A model generated the notes under the pieces. That model worked only from the letters and a program-made list of their open reading frames with translations, was not told where the DNA came from and ran no database searches. Made by a program: the position numbers and the translations under genes. This document shows, piece after piece, positions 34,136-41,679 of a stretch of 64,000 nucleotides of DNA. Within the stretch, counting starts at the first letter, position 1; every line of letters starts with the position of its first letter. This stretch comes from Propionivibrio soli (lineage in GTDB: Bacteria > Pseudomonadota > Gammaproteobacteria > Burkholderiales > Rhodocyclaceae), in assembly GCF_025770765.1 (NCBI RefSeq), contig NZ_JANZKY010000007.1:1-64000 (forward strand). The letters are read 5' to 3'.

Positions 34136-34156
34136 TAAACTGTACTGTACAGTTTA
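34136..34156. promoter_or_regulatory. Perfect 21-bp palindrome, TetR operator candidate
   Basis: Arms TAAACTGTAC (34136-34145) and GTACAGTTTA (34147-34156) are exact inverted copies around one central T. It lies 17 bp before the nodT start and 63 bp before the divergent tetR start. Related half-sites (AGTTTAG at 34151 and CTAAACTG at 34181) extend the symmetry toward tetR. Confidence 0.75.
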
Positions 34157-34218
34157 GTTTTGATTTTGGTCGTCGTCAAGCTAAACTGAACTCAAGGGTC
34201 TACTTAAGGATTGTTCAA

Positions 34219-34899
34219 ATGAGAACAAAAAGCGACGTAAAACGGCAGGCGATTCTCGACATCGCCGCACAAGTCTTTCAGGAGCATGGCTTCGAGCGGA
34301 CCTCGATGTCCGAAATCAGCGCCCGCGTCGGCGGCTCGAAGGCGACGCTCTACAGCTATTTCCCGTCGAAGGAAGAACTGTTCTTCGAAGCGCTGCATCG
34401 CTCGACCGAGGTGGAATTCGAGGCGACGCACCGAGCCCTGGCCGAGTCTGCCGTAGCCGCAGGCACGGCCGGCACGGACAAGTTCGATGCGACCCACAAG
34501 GCGCTAAGCCTGTCCGACGACCTGGGAGCTGTTTTGCGCGAATTCGGCGAGCGCTTCATTGCCTTGCTCTACTCGGAAAAACTCCTCGCGGCGCGTCGCC
34601 TGATCATCTGCGAGTCAGAGCGTTCGCAACTCGGCCGCATTTGCTATATGCGCGGCCCTCAGCGGAGCCAAGCCCAGGTCGCCGAGTTTCTCTCGTCGGC
34701 GATGCAACAGGGAAAACTGCGTCAGGCCGACCCGAAGATTGCGGCATTGCACCTACGCGGTCTGCTCGAGTCCGAATTGCTTGACCGCTTTCTATTTCAG
34801 ATCGACATTACGGTGAGCAAGGCCGAGATCAAGCGCGTCGTCGCAAACGCGGTCGACGCGTTCATGGCCGCCTACGGCCCGTTGCCGGGTCATTCCTGA
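34219..34899 (+). CDS. TetR family repressor of the efflux operon
   Basis: The 226-residue protein starts MRTKSDVKRQAILDIAAQVF. The N-terminal helix-turn-helix is typical of TetR (FERTSMSEISARVGGSKATL followed by YSYFPSKEELFFEAL). The C-terminal part is a ligand-binding domain related to the AcrR/TetR_C groups. It is divergent from nodT-emrA-emrB with a perfect palindrome in between. I infer repression of the pump operon and of itself, relieved by an exported compound. Confidence 0.9.
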   Translation: MRTKSDVKRQAILDIAAQVFQEHGFERTSMSEISARVGGSKATLYSYFPSKEELFFEALHRSTEVEFEATHRALAESAVAAGTAGTDKFDATHKALSLSDDLGAVLREFGERFIALLYSEKLLAARRLIICESERSQLGRICYMRGPQRSQAQVAEFLSSAMQQGKLRQADPKIAALHLRGLLESELLDRFLFQIDITVSKAEIKRVVANAVDAFMAAYGPLPGHS

Positions 34900-35025
34900 G
34901 GTTCGGGGCTGAGCAGGTCACCTCACGGGATGTTGCAATCAATGAAAGCGAATCGCCTCGCGGCGGGATAGCGTTCCTCGCTTCCTGTGATGCCCTGAGC
35001 ATTAACGGTCCGTCTGCTCCGGATG

Positions 35026-35041
35026 TGTCTCCTTCATCACA
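35026..35041. promoter_or_regulatory. NifA upstream activator site 1 of nifB operon
   Basis: TGTCTCCTTCATCACA is an exact TGT-N10-ACA, 112 bp above the nifB -24 element and 33 bp (about three turns) from the second site. Confidence 0.75.
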
Positions 35042-35058
35042 TTGCACCGCCGCTTCCG

Positions 35059-35074
35059 TGTCGCGTTTGCGACA
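35059..35074. promoter_or_regulatory. NifA upstream activator site 2 of nifB operon
   Basis: TGTCGCGTTTGCGACA is an exact TGT-N10-ACA, and its arms TGTCGC/GCGACA extend the symmetry to 6 bp each. It lies 79 bp above the -24 element, the usual range for NifA looping. Confidence 0.8.
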
Positions 35075-35137
35075 TCTGCGATTTCATTCCGCCCGCAAGT
35101 TACTGAGCGACAAGGGTAGTCCGACGTGTCGAGCGGT

Positions 35138-35154
35138 TTGGCATGAGCATTGCT
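35138..35154 (+). promoter_or_regulatory. Sigma-54 promoter of nifB operon
   Basis: TTGGCATGAGCATTGCT differs from YTGGCACGRNNNTTGCW at one base only. Transcription would start near 35165. It lies just ahead of the GTG start at 35189 and excludes the in-frame TTG at 35150 as a start. Confidence 0.88.
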
Positions 35155-35188
35155 CGGGGAGGGGCGCACTCTTTTCCCGGAGACCGTC

Positions 35189-36709
35189 GTGGCCCTTCAC
35201 GTTAGCGAGCTGCCCGAGCACCCCCCCGCCGGCGGGTGTAGCGCCGGTCGCTGCGGAACCGACCCGGCTCGGCTCGCCGCGTTGCCCGAGGACATGCGCC
35301 GGCGGGTGGAAAACCACCCCTGTTACTCGGAAGACGCACACCGGCACTTTGCTCGTATGCATGCGGCGGTCGCGCCAGCCTGCAACATCCAGTGCAACTA
35401 CTGCAATCGCAAATACGATTGCGCCAACGAGTCGCGCCCGGGCGTGGTGTCCGAGGTGCTGACGCCGGAGCAGGCCGTGCGCAAGACCCTGGCCGTTGCC
35501 GCGGCGATTCCGCAACTCTCCGTCCTCGGCATTGCGGGCCCTGGCGATCCGCTGGCGAATCCCGAGCGAACCTTCGCGACGTTCCGCCTGCTGGCCGAAA
35601 AAGCGCCCGACATCAAGCTCTGCGTCTCGACGAATGGACTCACGCTGCCCGAACATGTCGATGAACTCGCGCGCCACAATATCGAGCACGTCACGATCAC
35701 GATCAACTGTATCGACCCCGAGATCGGTGCCGAGATCTATCCCTGGATTTTCTGGAGGAACCGCCGCGTAAGAGGCCGCGCCGCGGCGGCCATCCTCATC
35801 GAGCAGCAGCAGAAGGGACTGGAGAAACTGGTCGAGCGCGGCATCCTCGTCAAGATCAACTCGGTCATGATTCCTGGAGTCAATGACGAGCATCTGAAGG
35901 CCGTGTCGCGTACCGTCAAGGCGAAAGGTGCCTTCCTGCACAACGTGATGCCGCTCATCTCAGACGCCGCGCACGGTACCCTATACGGAGTCATGGGCCA
36001 GCGTGCGCCGACCGCCGACGAACTCGCGCGGCTCCAGGACGCCTGTGCCGGTGACATGCAGATGATGCGCCATTGCCGGCAATGCCGGGCGGATGCCGTG
36101 GGCTTGCTCGGCGAAGATCGCGGTGACGAATTCACGATGGAGAAGATCGCGGCGATCGAGGTCGACCACGCGGCCGCACTAGCCCGTCGGACGGCTTTCC
36201 GCGCGCAGGTGGCGGCCGAGCGCGAGGCGCCGCGGAGCATCGTTGAAACTGTAGCCACGGCCGTGCAGCCGCTCGTATTCCATCGCCCGGCGAAAGCGGC
36301 CGCAGGACGAGCGGTGTTGATCGCCGTCGCAAGCAAGGGCGGGGGTATGGTGAATGAGCATTTCGGCCATGCGCGGGAATTTTTGATCTACGAAGTGAGC
36401 GCTGGCGGCGCGCGCCTCGTCGAACGACGTGCTGTCGACATCTATTGCCGGGGCAGCGAGCAATGCGACGAGGAGACAAATGCCTTGTCGCGGACGATCC
36501 GCGTCCTGCAGGGATGCGAGGCCGTCCTCTGCGCCAAGATCGGCATCGAACCGTGGGGCCGGCTGGAAGCGGCGGGTATCGTGCCGAACGGTGAACACGG
36601 AATGGAAAAAATCGAAGACGCTGTCATGGCGGTCTGGCGCGGCTTACTTACTACCGGCCAACTCGGACGCGCAACCGACGGCCGGCTGGAACGCAGGATA
36701 AGCGCATGA
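35189..36709 (+). CDS. nifB: FeMo cofactor biosynthesis protein NifB
   Basis: The 506-residue protein builds NifB-co, the 8Fe-9S-C core of FeMo-co. The radical-SAM cluster site is CNIQCNYCNRKYDC, and the GIAGPGDPLANP and STNGLTLPEH blocks follow. A C-terminal NifX-like domain begins near residue 370 (GGGMVNEHFGHAREFLIYEV). The start is GTG with GGAG before it, placed after the sigma-54 transcription start. It heads nifB-fdx-fdx-draG. A 170-bp gap with no supported gene separates it from the next ferredoxin. Confidence 0.95.
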   Translation: MALHVSELPEHPPAGGCSAGRCGTDPARLAALPEDMRRRVENHPCYSEDAHRHFARMHAAVAPACNIQCNYCNRKYDCANESRPGVVSEVLTPEQAVRKTLAVAAAIPQLSVLGIAGPGDPLANPERTFATFRLLAEKAPDIKLCVSTNGLTLPEHVDELARHNIEHVTITINCIDPEIGAEIYPWIFWRNRRVRGRAAAAILIEQQQKGLEKLVERGILVKINSVMIPGVNDEHLKAVSRTVKAKGAFLHNVMPLISDAAHGTLYGVMGQRAPTADELARLQDACAGDMQMMRHCRQCRADAVGLLGEDRGDEFTMEKIAAIEVDHAAALARRTAFRAQVAAEREAPRSIVETVATAVQPLVFHRPAKAAAGRAVLIAVASKGGGMVNEHFGHAREFLIYEVSAGGARLVERRAVDIYCRGSEQCDEETNALSRTIRVLQGCEAVLCAKIGIEPWGRLEAAGIVPNGEHGMEKIEDAVMAVWRGLLTTGQLGRATDGRLERRISA

Positions 36710-36881
36710 GGCCAATGAGAACCCGGCGACTCACGACGGCCGTCCGCGCCCCGCTCTGTGCGATACGCGCGTTTCCAACCAGCGAGGCTTCGCCTGCGGA
36801 CGCTCGTGGCGGAGAGCCGGCAAGCGTTGCAGGAGAAAGGGTGGAGTCGGGCTCGTCGCGTCGTTATCGAAAGGATGCTCC

Positions 36882-37169
36882 ATGGCGCTGAAGATCGTCG
36901 ATGCATGCGTCAACTGCTGGGCTTGCGAACCGCTGTGTCCCAACGGCGCGATACACGCCGCGCGGCCCCATTTCCTGATCGATGCCGGAATGTGCACCGA
37001 ATGCGCAGGCGACCATGCCGATCCTCAGTGCGCCGAGATTTGCCCAGTGGAAGGAGCGATCCTCGACGCGAACAACGAACCGACGAACCCGCCGGGGTCG
37101 TTGACCGGCATTCCTCCCGCGGTCTGGGCGGCCGCGCTGGCCGCGACCGCCGTCGGGAGTTCACGATGA
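36882..37169 (+). CDS. 4Fe-4S ferredoxin associated with nifB
   Basis: The 95-residue protein starts MALKIVDACVNCWACEPLCP. Cluster one is C-x2-C-x2-C-x3-C and cluster two is C-T-E-C-x7-C-x3-C (TECAGDHADPQCAEICP), the extended spacing of nif-associated ferredoxins. The C-terminal tail is Pro/Ala-rich. AAGGA precedes the ATG. It probably supplies electrons for NifB or nitrogenase maturation. Confidence 0.92.
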   Translation: MALKIVDACVNCWACEPLCPNGAIHAARPHFLIDAGMCTECAGDHADPQCAEICPVEGAILDANNEPTNPPGSLTGIPPAVWAAALAATAVGSSR

Positions 37170-37248
37170 TCGCGATGGCCGGGGCGGTTCTGCTGCATTT
37201 CGGGAGTACCCCGTTTCCCTTCTTCATTCTGCAATCGAGGAGCTATCC

Positions 37249-37536
37249 ATGCCCCGGGCGAAAGTGACCTTCGAAGACATTGGCGTGACTGTCGACGTGC
37301 CGGCCGGGACGCGGCTCATCGAAGTGTCCGAACGCGTGGGCGCCGGCATCGTCTATGGCTGCCGTGAAGGCGAGTGCTGCACCTGCCTGACCCGCATCAT
37401 CGACGGCTACGGCAACCTGGCGGCACCATCGGTGCTCGAGGATCAGGTTCTGAAGGACAATCTTGCGCCGCGTCATCACCGCCTCGCGTGCCAGGCACAG
37501 GTACTCGGCGGGGAGGTCGTCGTCGAGCCCGGATGA
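37249..37536 (+). CDS. 2Fe-2S ferredoxin
   Basis: The 95-residue protein starts MPRAKVTFEDIGVTVDVPAG. GCREGECCTCLTRI and the distal HRLACQAQV supply the four ligands of a plant-type 2Fe-2S cluster, with one extra Cys. Similar small ferredoxins sit next to nifB and draG in other diazotrophs. CGAGGAG precedes the start. Its exact electron partner is unknown. Confidence 0.9.
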   Translation: MPRAKVTFEDIGVTVDVPAGTRLIEVSERVGAGIVYGCREGECCTCLTRIIDGYGNLAAPSVLEDQVLKDNLAPRHHRLACQAQVLGGEVVVEPG

Positions 37537-37542
37537 TCCTGA

Positions 37543-38496
37543 ATGGGTCTGAGTGATTCGCCGGGAGGCGTTGGGCTGAATCCCCGCATCGTATCCCGTG
37601 CCCAGGCCGCCTATCTCGGCGTCGCGCTTGGCGACGCCCTCGGAGCAACGGTCGAGTTCATGACGCCGGGCGAGATTCGACGTCAGCATGGCGTGCATCG
37701 GGAGATGCGGGGCGGTGGTTGGCTCGGTCTCAAGGTGGGGCAGGTAACCGACGACACGGCGATGTCGCTGGCGCTGGGCAAAGCGATTCTTGCCAATGGC
37801 GGTCGGGTCGAGCCACTCGCATGCGCCCAAGCCTTCGATGCCTGGATGCGGAGCAAGCCGATCGACATCGGTAACACGGTGCGCCGCAACCTCGTGGCCT
37901 TCCGCCGCAGCGGCAACCCGGTCGCGGCACCGTCCGAACATGACGCCGGCAACGGCGCCGCGATGCGAGTTCTACCGGCTGCGCTGGCGACCTTGGAGCG
38001 GCCGGAGTTTGAGGTGATGTCCGCCGTTTGCGCGCAGGCGCATGTCACGCACAACAATCCATCCTCCGACGCCGCGTGCGCATTCCTCGCCTTCACCGTG
38101 CAGGACTTCGTTCACGGCGAGTCTCTGCGTGCAGTGTATCGGCACCGAGTGGCGCCGTTCGTCGCCGCGCATCCCGAGTTCGCCTTTCGCCGCCGGCGCC
38201 GGGTAAACCCGAGCGGATGGATCGTCGAGACGATGCAGGTCGTCATGCAGTCGCTGCTCGATACCGACAGCTTCGAGGATTGCGTTGTGGATGCCGCCAA
38301 CCGCGGTGGCGATGCAGACACCACGGCGGCAATCGCCGGCATGCTCGCCGGTGCGCTCTATGGCCTGGATTCGCTTCCGGTGAGGTGGCTCGTCGCGCTC
38401 GATCCACACGTGCGCCGTGAGTGCGGCGAGCAAGCGTCGGCGCTGCTCGCCTGCGCCGACACGAGCGCGTCATCGTGCGCCCGTCGGCCGGTATAA
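37543..38496 (+). CDS. draG: ADP-ribosyl-[dinitrogenase reductase] hydrolase DraG
   Basis: The 317-residue enzyme removes ADP-ribose from the Fe protein and so reactivates nitrogenase. VALGDALGATVEFMTPGEI, GQVTDDTAMSLALG (metal-binding T-D-D-T) and NRGGDADTTAAIAGMLAGAL (D-A-D-T) are the binuclear-manganese sites of the DraG family. It is expressed from the nifB operon, 6 bp after the ferredoxin, and not beside draT, which lies 4 kb away. Its last 27 bp overlap the 3' end of the convergent msrA gene. Confidence 0.95.
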   Translation: MGLSDSPGGVGLNPRIVSRAQAAYLGVALGDALGATVEFMTPGEIRRQHGVHREMRGGGWLGLKVGQVTDDTAMSLALGKAILANGGRVEPLACAQAFDAWMRSKPIDIGNTVRRNLVAFRRSGNPVAAPSEHDAGNGAAMRVLPAALATLERPEFEVMSAVCAQAHVTHNNPSSDAACAFLAFTVQDFVHGESLRAVYRHRVAPFVAAHPEFAFRRRRRVNPSGWIVETMQVVMQSLLDTDSFEDCVVDAANRGGDADTTAAIAGMLAGALYGLDSLPVRWLVALDPHVRRECGEQASALLACADTSASSCARRPV

Positions 38497-39129
38497 ATCA
38501 GGGAAGCGTTGGCGCAAGAGGTCCAGTTTGGGCAAATCGTTGATCACGATGTACGGCTGGTTCGGGTGTTGCGCCAGATAATCCTGGTGATACGCCTCCG
38601 CCGGGAAGAATTCCTTCAGCGGCGTGATCTCCGTGACAATCCGGCTCTTGAAGGTCTTCGCACCCGCCAAATCACGGACATAGTCCTCCGTGAGCTGCCG
38701 TTGTTCGGGTCCGGTGTAGAAAACGGCGGAACGGTACTGACTGCCGTAGTCCGGACCCTGCCGGTTCAACTGCGTCGGATCGTGCGCCACATTGAAGAAA
38801 ACGCCGAGGAGCTGTCCGTACGTAACCTGCGCCGGGTCGAAGCGGACTCTCACGGCTTCGGCATGGCCGGTGTTTCCGCCGCTGACGCGATCGTAGGTCG
38901 CAGTATCGGCGGAACCTCCCGCATATCCGGATTCCACCCCGGATACGCCTTTCACGTGGCGAAAGACAGCGTCGACGCCCCAGAAACAGCCGCCGGCGAA
39001 AACGGCGGTCTGGAACGGTTCGACGCCGTTGCTTGCACTTGCGCCGGCGGCCGGAGCGGAGATGGCGAGCGTCACGGCGATCGCGACGGCCGTCGTTATT
39101 GCCGCCCGCGCGGAGATTCGGTGATTCAT
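38470..39129 (-). CDS. msrA: Exported peptide methionine sulfoxide reductase MsrA
   Basis: The 219-residue protein has a signal peptide of about 35 residues (start MNHRISARAAITTAVAIAVT) and a full MsrA domain. AVFAGGCFWGVDAVF carries the catalytic Cys, and GYAGGSADTATYDRVSGGNT and GHAEAVRVRFDP follow. The signal makes it periplasmic, where it would repair oxidised Met in exported proteins, such as the Met-rich MXKDX protein encoded next to it. It is the last gene of the stress operon under the SigF-like promoter. Confidence 0.93.
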   Translation of the reverse strand: MNHRISARAAITTAVAIAVTLAISAPAAGASASNGVEPFQTAVFAGGCFWGVDAVFRHVKGVSGVESGYAGGSADTATYDRVSGGNTGHAEAVRVRFDPAQVTYGQLLGVFFNVAHDPTQLNRQGPDYGSQYRSAVFYTGPEQRQLTEDYVRDLAGAKTFKSRIVTEITPLKEFFPAEAYHQDYLAQHPNQPYIVINDLPKLDLLRQRFPDLYRPTGAR

Positions 39130-39149
39130 GTTGGTGTCCTCCAAGCAAT

Positions 39150-39179
39150 GGCCGCTTCGAGCGATGTGTCGAAGCGGCC
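39150..39179 (-). terminator. 11-bp hairpin between MXKDX gene and msrA
   Basis: GGCCGCTTCGA (39150-39160) pairs perfectly with TCGAAGCGGCC (39169-39179) around an 8-nt loop. It follows the MXKDX stop and precedes the msrA start, with no T-run. It may attenuate transcription into msrA or stabilise the upstream message. Confidence 0.55.
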
Positions 39180-39185
39180 GGCCGG

Positions 39186-39455
39186 CTATTTCTTCATCAT
39201 CTCGTCCTTGCCCATGGCATCCTTTTTCATTCCATCTTTCGCCATACCATCTTGCTTCATGTTGTCCTTCTTCATGTTGTCGTGCCCCATGGCGTCTTTC
39301 TTCATTTCACCTTTTGCCATGGTGTCTTTCTTCATTGCATCTTTCGACATCTCATCCTTCTTCATCGCGTCGTCGGCAAAGGCGCTTCCGCCGGCGAGCA
39401 ATGCCGTGCACATCAGAACCGAGCTGGCAGTCTTGGTGATCGTTTTCAATTTCAT
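39186..39455 (-). CDS. Exported pentapeptide MXKDX repeat protein
   Basis: The 89-residue protein has a signal peptide (start MKLKTITKTASSVLMCTALL, cleavage near AFADD). The mature part consists almost wholly of pentads of the type M-K-K-D-x (DAMKKDEMSKDAMKKD and similar), about 12 in all. This is the MXKDX repeat family. Nearly one residue in five is Met, alternating with Lys and Asp, which suggests a periplasmic metal- or oxidant-binding role. It lies between a molybdopterin oxidoreductase and an exported MsrA, which could repair it. Confidence 0.9.
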   Translation of the reverse strand: MKLKTITKTASSVLMCTALLAGGSAFADDAMKKDEMSKDAMKKDTMAKGEMKKDAMGHDNMKKDNMKQDGMAKDGMKKDAMGKDEMMKK

Positions 39456-39526
39456 GATGAACTCCTCAAGTGGATCGAAGATGAATGGCACGGTGGCCGC
39501 ATATCCGGGGCATCGGAACGTAGCGT

Positions 39527-40312
39527 TCAGATGCCGCCGAACCAGTTGTACCCCTGGTCTTCCCAGTAACCGCCGGGGTAGGTGTTGGTGACGAAGATGG
39601 CTTGAATGTGCTTCGGGTTCTTGTAGCCGAGCTTGGTCGGCATGCGCAGCTTCATGGGAAAGCCATAGCGCCGAGGCAAGGTCTGCCCGTCGTAAGTCAA
39701 GGCCAAGAGCGTTTGCGGATGCAGCGCGGTGGGCATGTCGATGCTTGTGTAGTAGTCATCGGCGCATTTGAAGCCCACGTATCGGGCGGAGAGGTCGGCG
39801 CCGACGCGGCGCAGAAAATCGGCGAACGGCACGCCTCCCCACTTGCCGATGGCGCTCCATCCTTCGACGCATATGTGCCGGGTGACCTGATCGGTTTGCG
39901 GCATGGCGCGCAACTCGGCGAGGGTCCAACGCCGGTTGTCCGCAACGAGCCCGCTGATCTCAAGGCGGAACGACGATTCCTCGACCTCCGGCGCCTGGTC
40001 CTCAGCGTAGAAGGCGTTGAAAGGGAACGGGCGGGTGATCTCGGATTCTGCGTACGTTGGTGCCAGCCGAGTCGGGTCGAACAGCCATCCTTGGACTTTG
40101 TCATTGAATCGGGAGATTCGACGCAATGCGGTTTCGACGTCGTTCTCGCCGACGATGGTGCAGCCACTCAGCAGCGAGAGACCACCGAGGCTGAGCGAAC
40201 TCCGCAAGAAACGCCGGCGAAGGGGCGAATCAAGGCGGCGCGAGACTTCTTGGCGCAGACCGGCAAGCACGTCGTCGCTATGACCAATGAGCGGTTTTGA
40301 GAGACGGGACAT
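39527..40312 (-). CDS. Molybdopterin-dependent sulfite-oxidase-family oxidoreductase (MsrP-like), Tat-exported
   Basis: The 261-residue protein has a Tat signal RRRFLRSSLSLGGLSLLSGC that also forms a lipobox. The catalytic domain is of the sulfite oxidase type: RHICVEGWSAIGKWGGVPF has the Cys expected to bind molybdenum, and YGFPMKLRMPTKLGYKNPK the substrate pocket. The closest role is a periplasmic methionine sulfoxide reductase, MsrP, but other substrates are possible. It is encoded 8 bp after the membrane cytochrome b that probably feeds it electrons, like MsrQ. Confidence 0.85.
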   Translation of the reverse strand: MSRLSKPLIGHSDDVLAGLRQEVSRRLDSPLRRRFLRSSLSLGGLSLLSGCTIVGENDVETALRRISRFNDKVQGWLFDPTRLAPTYAESEITRPFPFNAFYAEDQAPEVEESSFRLEISGLVADNRRWTLAELRAMPQTDQVTRHICVEGWSAIGKWGGVPFADFLRRVGADLSARYVGFKCADDYYTSIDMPTALHPQTLLALTYDGQTLPRRYGFPMKLRMPTKLGYKNPKHIQAIFVTNTYPGGYWEDQGYNWFGGI

Positions 40313-40320
40313 AGCTTCCT

Positions 40321-40938
40321 CTAGCGGTCGAAGATCATCGTGCGCAACGTGCGCGGAACGAGCGCGATCATCGCGAGATGGACGGCGACGAACGTAGTCA
40401 GTGCCGTCATGGCGCCGAAGTGAACGCGACGTGCCGACTCATAACCGCCAAGCAGTTCGCGCAGGATGGGAAACTGCACGGACTTCCAGAGCACGAGGCC
40501 CGAGAGAACGAGAATCGCGATGTCGACAATGACGAAGAGGTAAGCCGCGCGCTGCACGGCGTTGTAATGTCGCGGGTCGGTATGGGATAGCCGTCCCTTC
40601 AGGGCGGCAACAGCGTCGGCGGCCAACTCGTGCAATGGCAGCGGGAAAAAGCGGCGGGCGAATCGGCCGCTGGCGATATTGCAGGCGAGGTACAACGCGC
40701 CGTTGCCAACGACCAGCCACATGGCCGCAAAATGCCATTGCAGAGCACCGGCCAACCAGCCGCCGAGCGTCATCGGATTTGGAATGGCGAAGCCGAGAAA
40801 CGGATCGGCGTTATAAATTCGCCACCCGCTCATCACCATGAGGACGATCGCAACGGCGTTGATCCAATGCATTGCGCGCAGCCAGCGCGGATGGACCCGA
40901 GCCATCGAACCGCTTGTTTCGTCGATTTCGTTCGTCAT
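40321..40938 (-). CDS. Cytochrome b561-type membrane protein, electron donor to the oxidoreductase
   Basis: The 205-residue protein starts MTNEIDETSGSMARVHPRWL. HPRWLRAMHWINAVAIVLMV opens the first of four to five helices. His residues in several helices (W-H-F-A-A-M-W, and VHFGAMTALTTFVAVHLAMI) are haem b ligand candidates. It is in the prokaryotic b561 family, not the MsrQ family. GGAGGAC precedes the ATG. It is the first gene of the operon behind the minus-strand GTAACC-N16-CGAA promoter. Confidence 0.85.
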   Translation of the reverse strand: MTNEIDETSGSMARVHPRWLRAMHWINAVAIVLMVMSGWRIYNADPFLGFAIPNPMTLGGWLAGALQWHFAAMWLVVGNGALYLACNIASGRFARRFFPLPLHELAADAVAALKGRLSHTDPRHYNAVQRAAYLFVIVDIAILVLSGLVLWKSVQFPILRELLGGYESARRVHFGAMTALTTFVAVHLAMIALVPRTLRTMIFDR

Positions 40939-41017
40939 CGCTTCCGTCCTCCAAAGCCGTCGTTTTTCAGGAACCAAACCGTTTGCGGGTTGCCCATTCG
41001 TCGCGTATGCAGGTTAG

Positions 41018-41043
41018 TTCGGCGAGAGTTGGCGATCGGTTAC
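41018..41043 (-). promoter_or_regulatory. SigF-type ECF promoter of the cytochrome b/oxidoreductase operon
   Basis: On the minus strand GTAACC (41043-41038), exactly 16 bp and CGAA (41021-41018) match the GTAACC-N16-CGAA promoter pattern known for SigF-type ECF sigma factors. It lies 80 bp above the cytochrome b start. The GTAACC block is part of the 10-bp arm GGTTACATGC (41038-41047), whose exact inverted copy is at 41087-41096. Confidence 0.75.
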
Positions 41044-41086
41044 ATGCCTGAGTCTTTTTTTCGATCGCGTGCCGTTTGTTTCGCTT

Positions 41087-41116
41087 GCATGTAACCAGAG
41101 GGGCCCATGCAACGAA
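41087..41116 (+). promoter_or_regulatory. SigF-type ECF promoter facing the sigma gene, overlapping its first codons
   Basis: GTAACC (41091-41096), 16 bp and CGAA (41113-41116) again fit GTAACC-N16-CGAA, preceded by GCAT. The CGAA lies inside the reading frame that begins at ATG 41107, so this promoter would yield a shorter sigma protein or a leaderless message. Confidence 0.65.
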
Positions 41117-41679
41117 TTGACAAAGAAGAGGTGTTACGGGCGAAAGAGGCGCGTCTGCGGCAACTCATGCTTGACGGGATGGCCGGCGATTCGGCGGCGT
41201 ACCGCAGCTTTCTCAAGGAGCTCAGTACGCACCTGCGCGCCTTCCTGCGCAAACGGCTTTCCCGCCTGCCTGACGAAGTGGAGGATTTGGTGCAGGAATC
41301 GCTGCTCGCCATACACAACCAGCGCCATACGTACGATGCCGCCCAGCCCTTGTCGGCCTGGGTGCAGGCGATTGCTCGCTACAAGCTGGTCGATTATCTG
41401 CGCCGGCATGCAACAAAGGATGCGTTGACGGAGACCTTGGACGAGGGAATGGACGTCTTCCTGGCGACCGATGTGGCGGCAGCCGATGCGCGGCGGGATG
41501 TCTTGCAGTTGCTCGATGCCTTGCCGGACGGACAGCGGCTTCCCATAATCCAGACCAAGATTGAAGGGCTCTCGGTCAAGGAAGCGGCCCAGCGGAGCGG
41601 CATGTCGGAATCGGCGGTGAAAGTCGCCGTTCACCGTGGGCTGAAAGCACTGGCGGCACGGATGCGAGGTGAGCGATGA
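41107..41679 (+). CDS. ECF RNA polymerase sigma factor, SigF-like
   Basis: The 190-residue frame starts [20 protein letters not shown]. Sigma region 2 is [20 protein letters not shown] and [19 protein letters not shown]; region 4 is [20 protein letters not shown] and [15 protein letters not shown]. The next gene encodes its membrane anti-sigma factor, with a 4-bp overlap. The true start is uncertain, because a SigF-type promoter overlaps codons 1-3; GTG at 41131 and ATG at 41167 are in-frame alternatives. It should direct the divergent cytochrome b/oxidoreductase/MXKDX/msrA operon under metal or oxidative stress. Confidence 0.9.
   Translation: MQRIDKEEVLRAKEARLRQLMLDGMAGDSAAYRSFLKELSTHLRAFLRKRLSRLPDEVEDLVQESLLAIHNQRHTYDAAQPLSAWVQAIARYKLVDYLRRHATKDALTETLDEGMDVFLATDVAAADARRDVLQLLDALPDGQRLPIIQTKIEGLSVKEAAQRSGMSESAVKVAVHRGLKALAARMRGER

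Noticed and set aside
35150-35188. TTG start for nifB
   Set aside because: The codon lies inside the -12 part of the sigma-54 promoter and cannot be transcribed from it.
36706-36891. 61-codon frame between nifB and the ferredoxin
   Set aside because: No ribosome site, Arg-rich composition and no recognisable domain. I treat the gap as non-coding.
38509-39591. 360-codon plus-strand frame
   Set aside because: It is antisense to msrA and the MXKDX gene. The repeated F-I/F-F-M pattern is the reverse reading of the Lys-Asp repeats.
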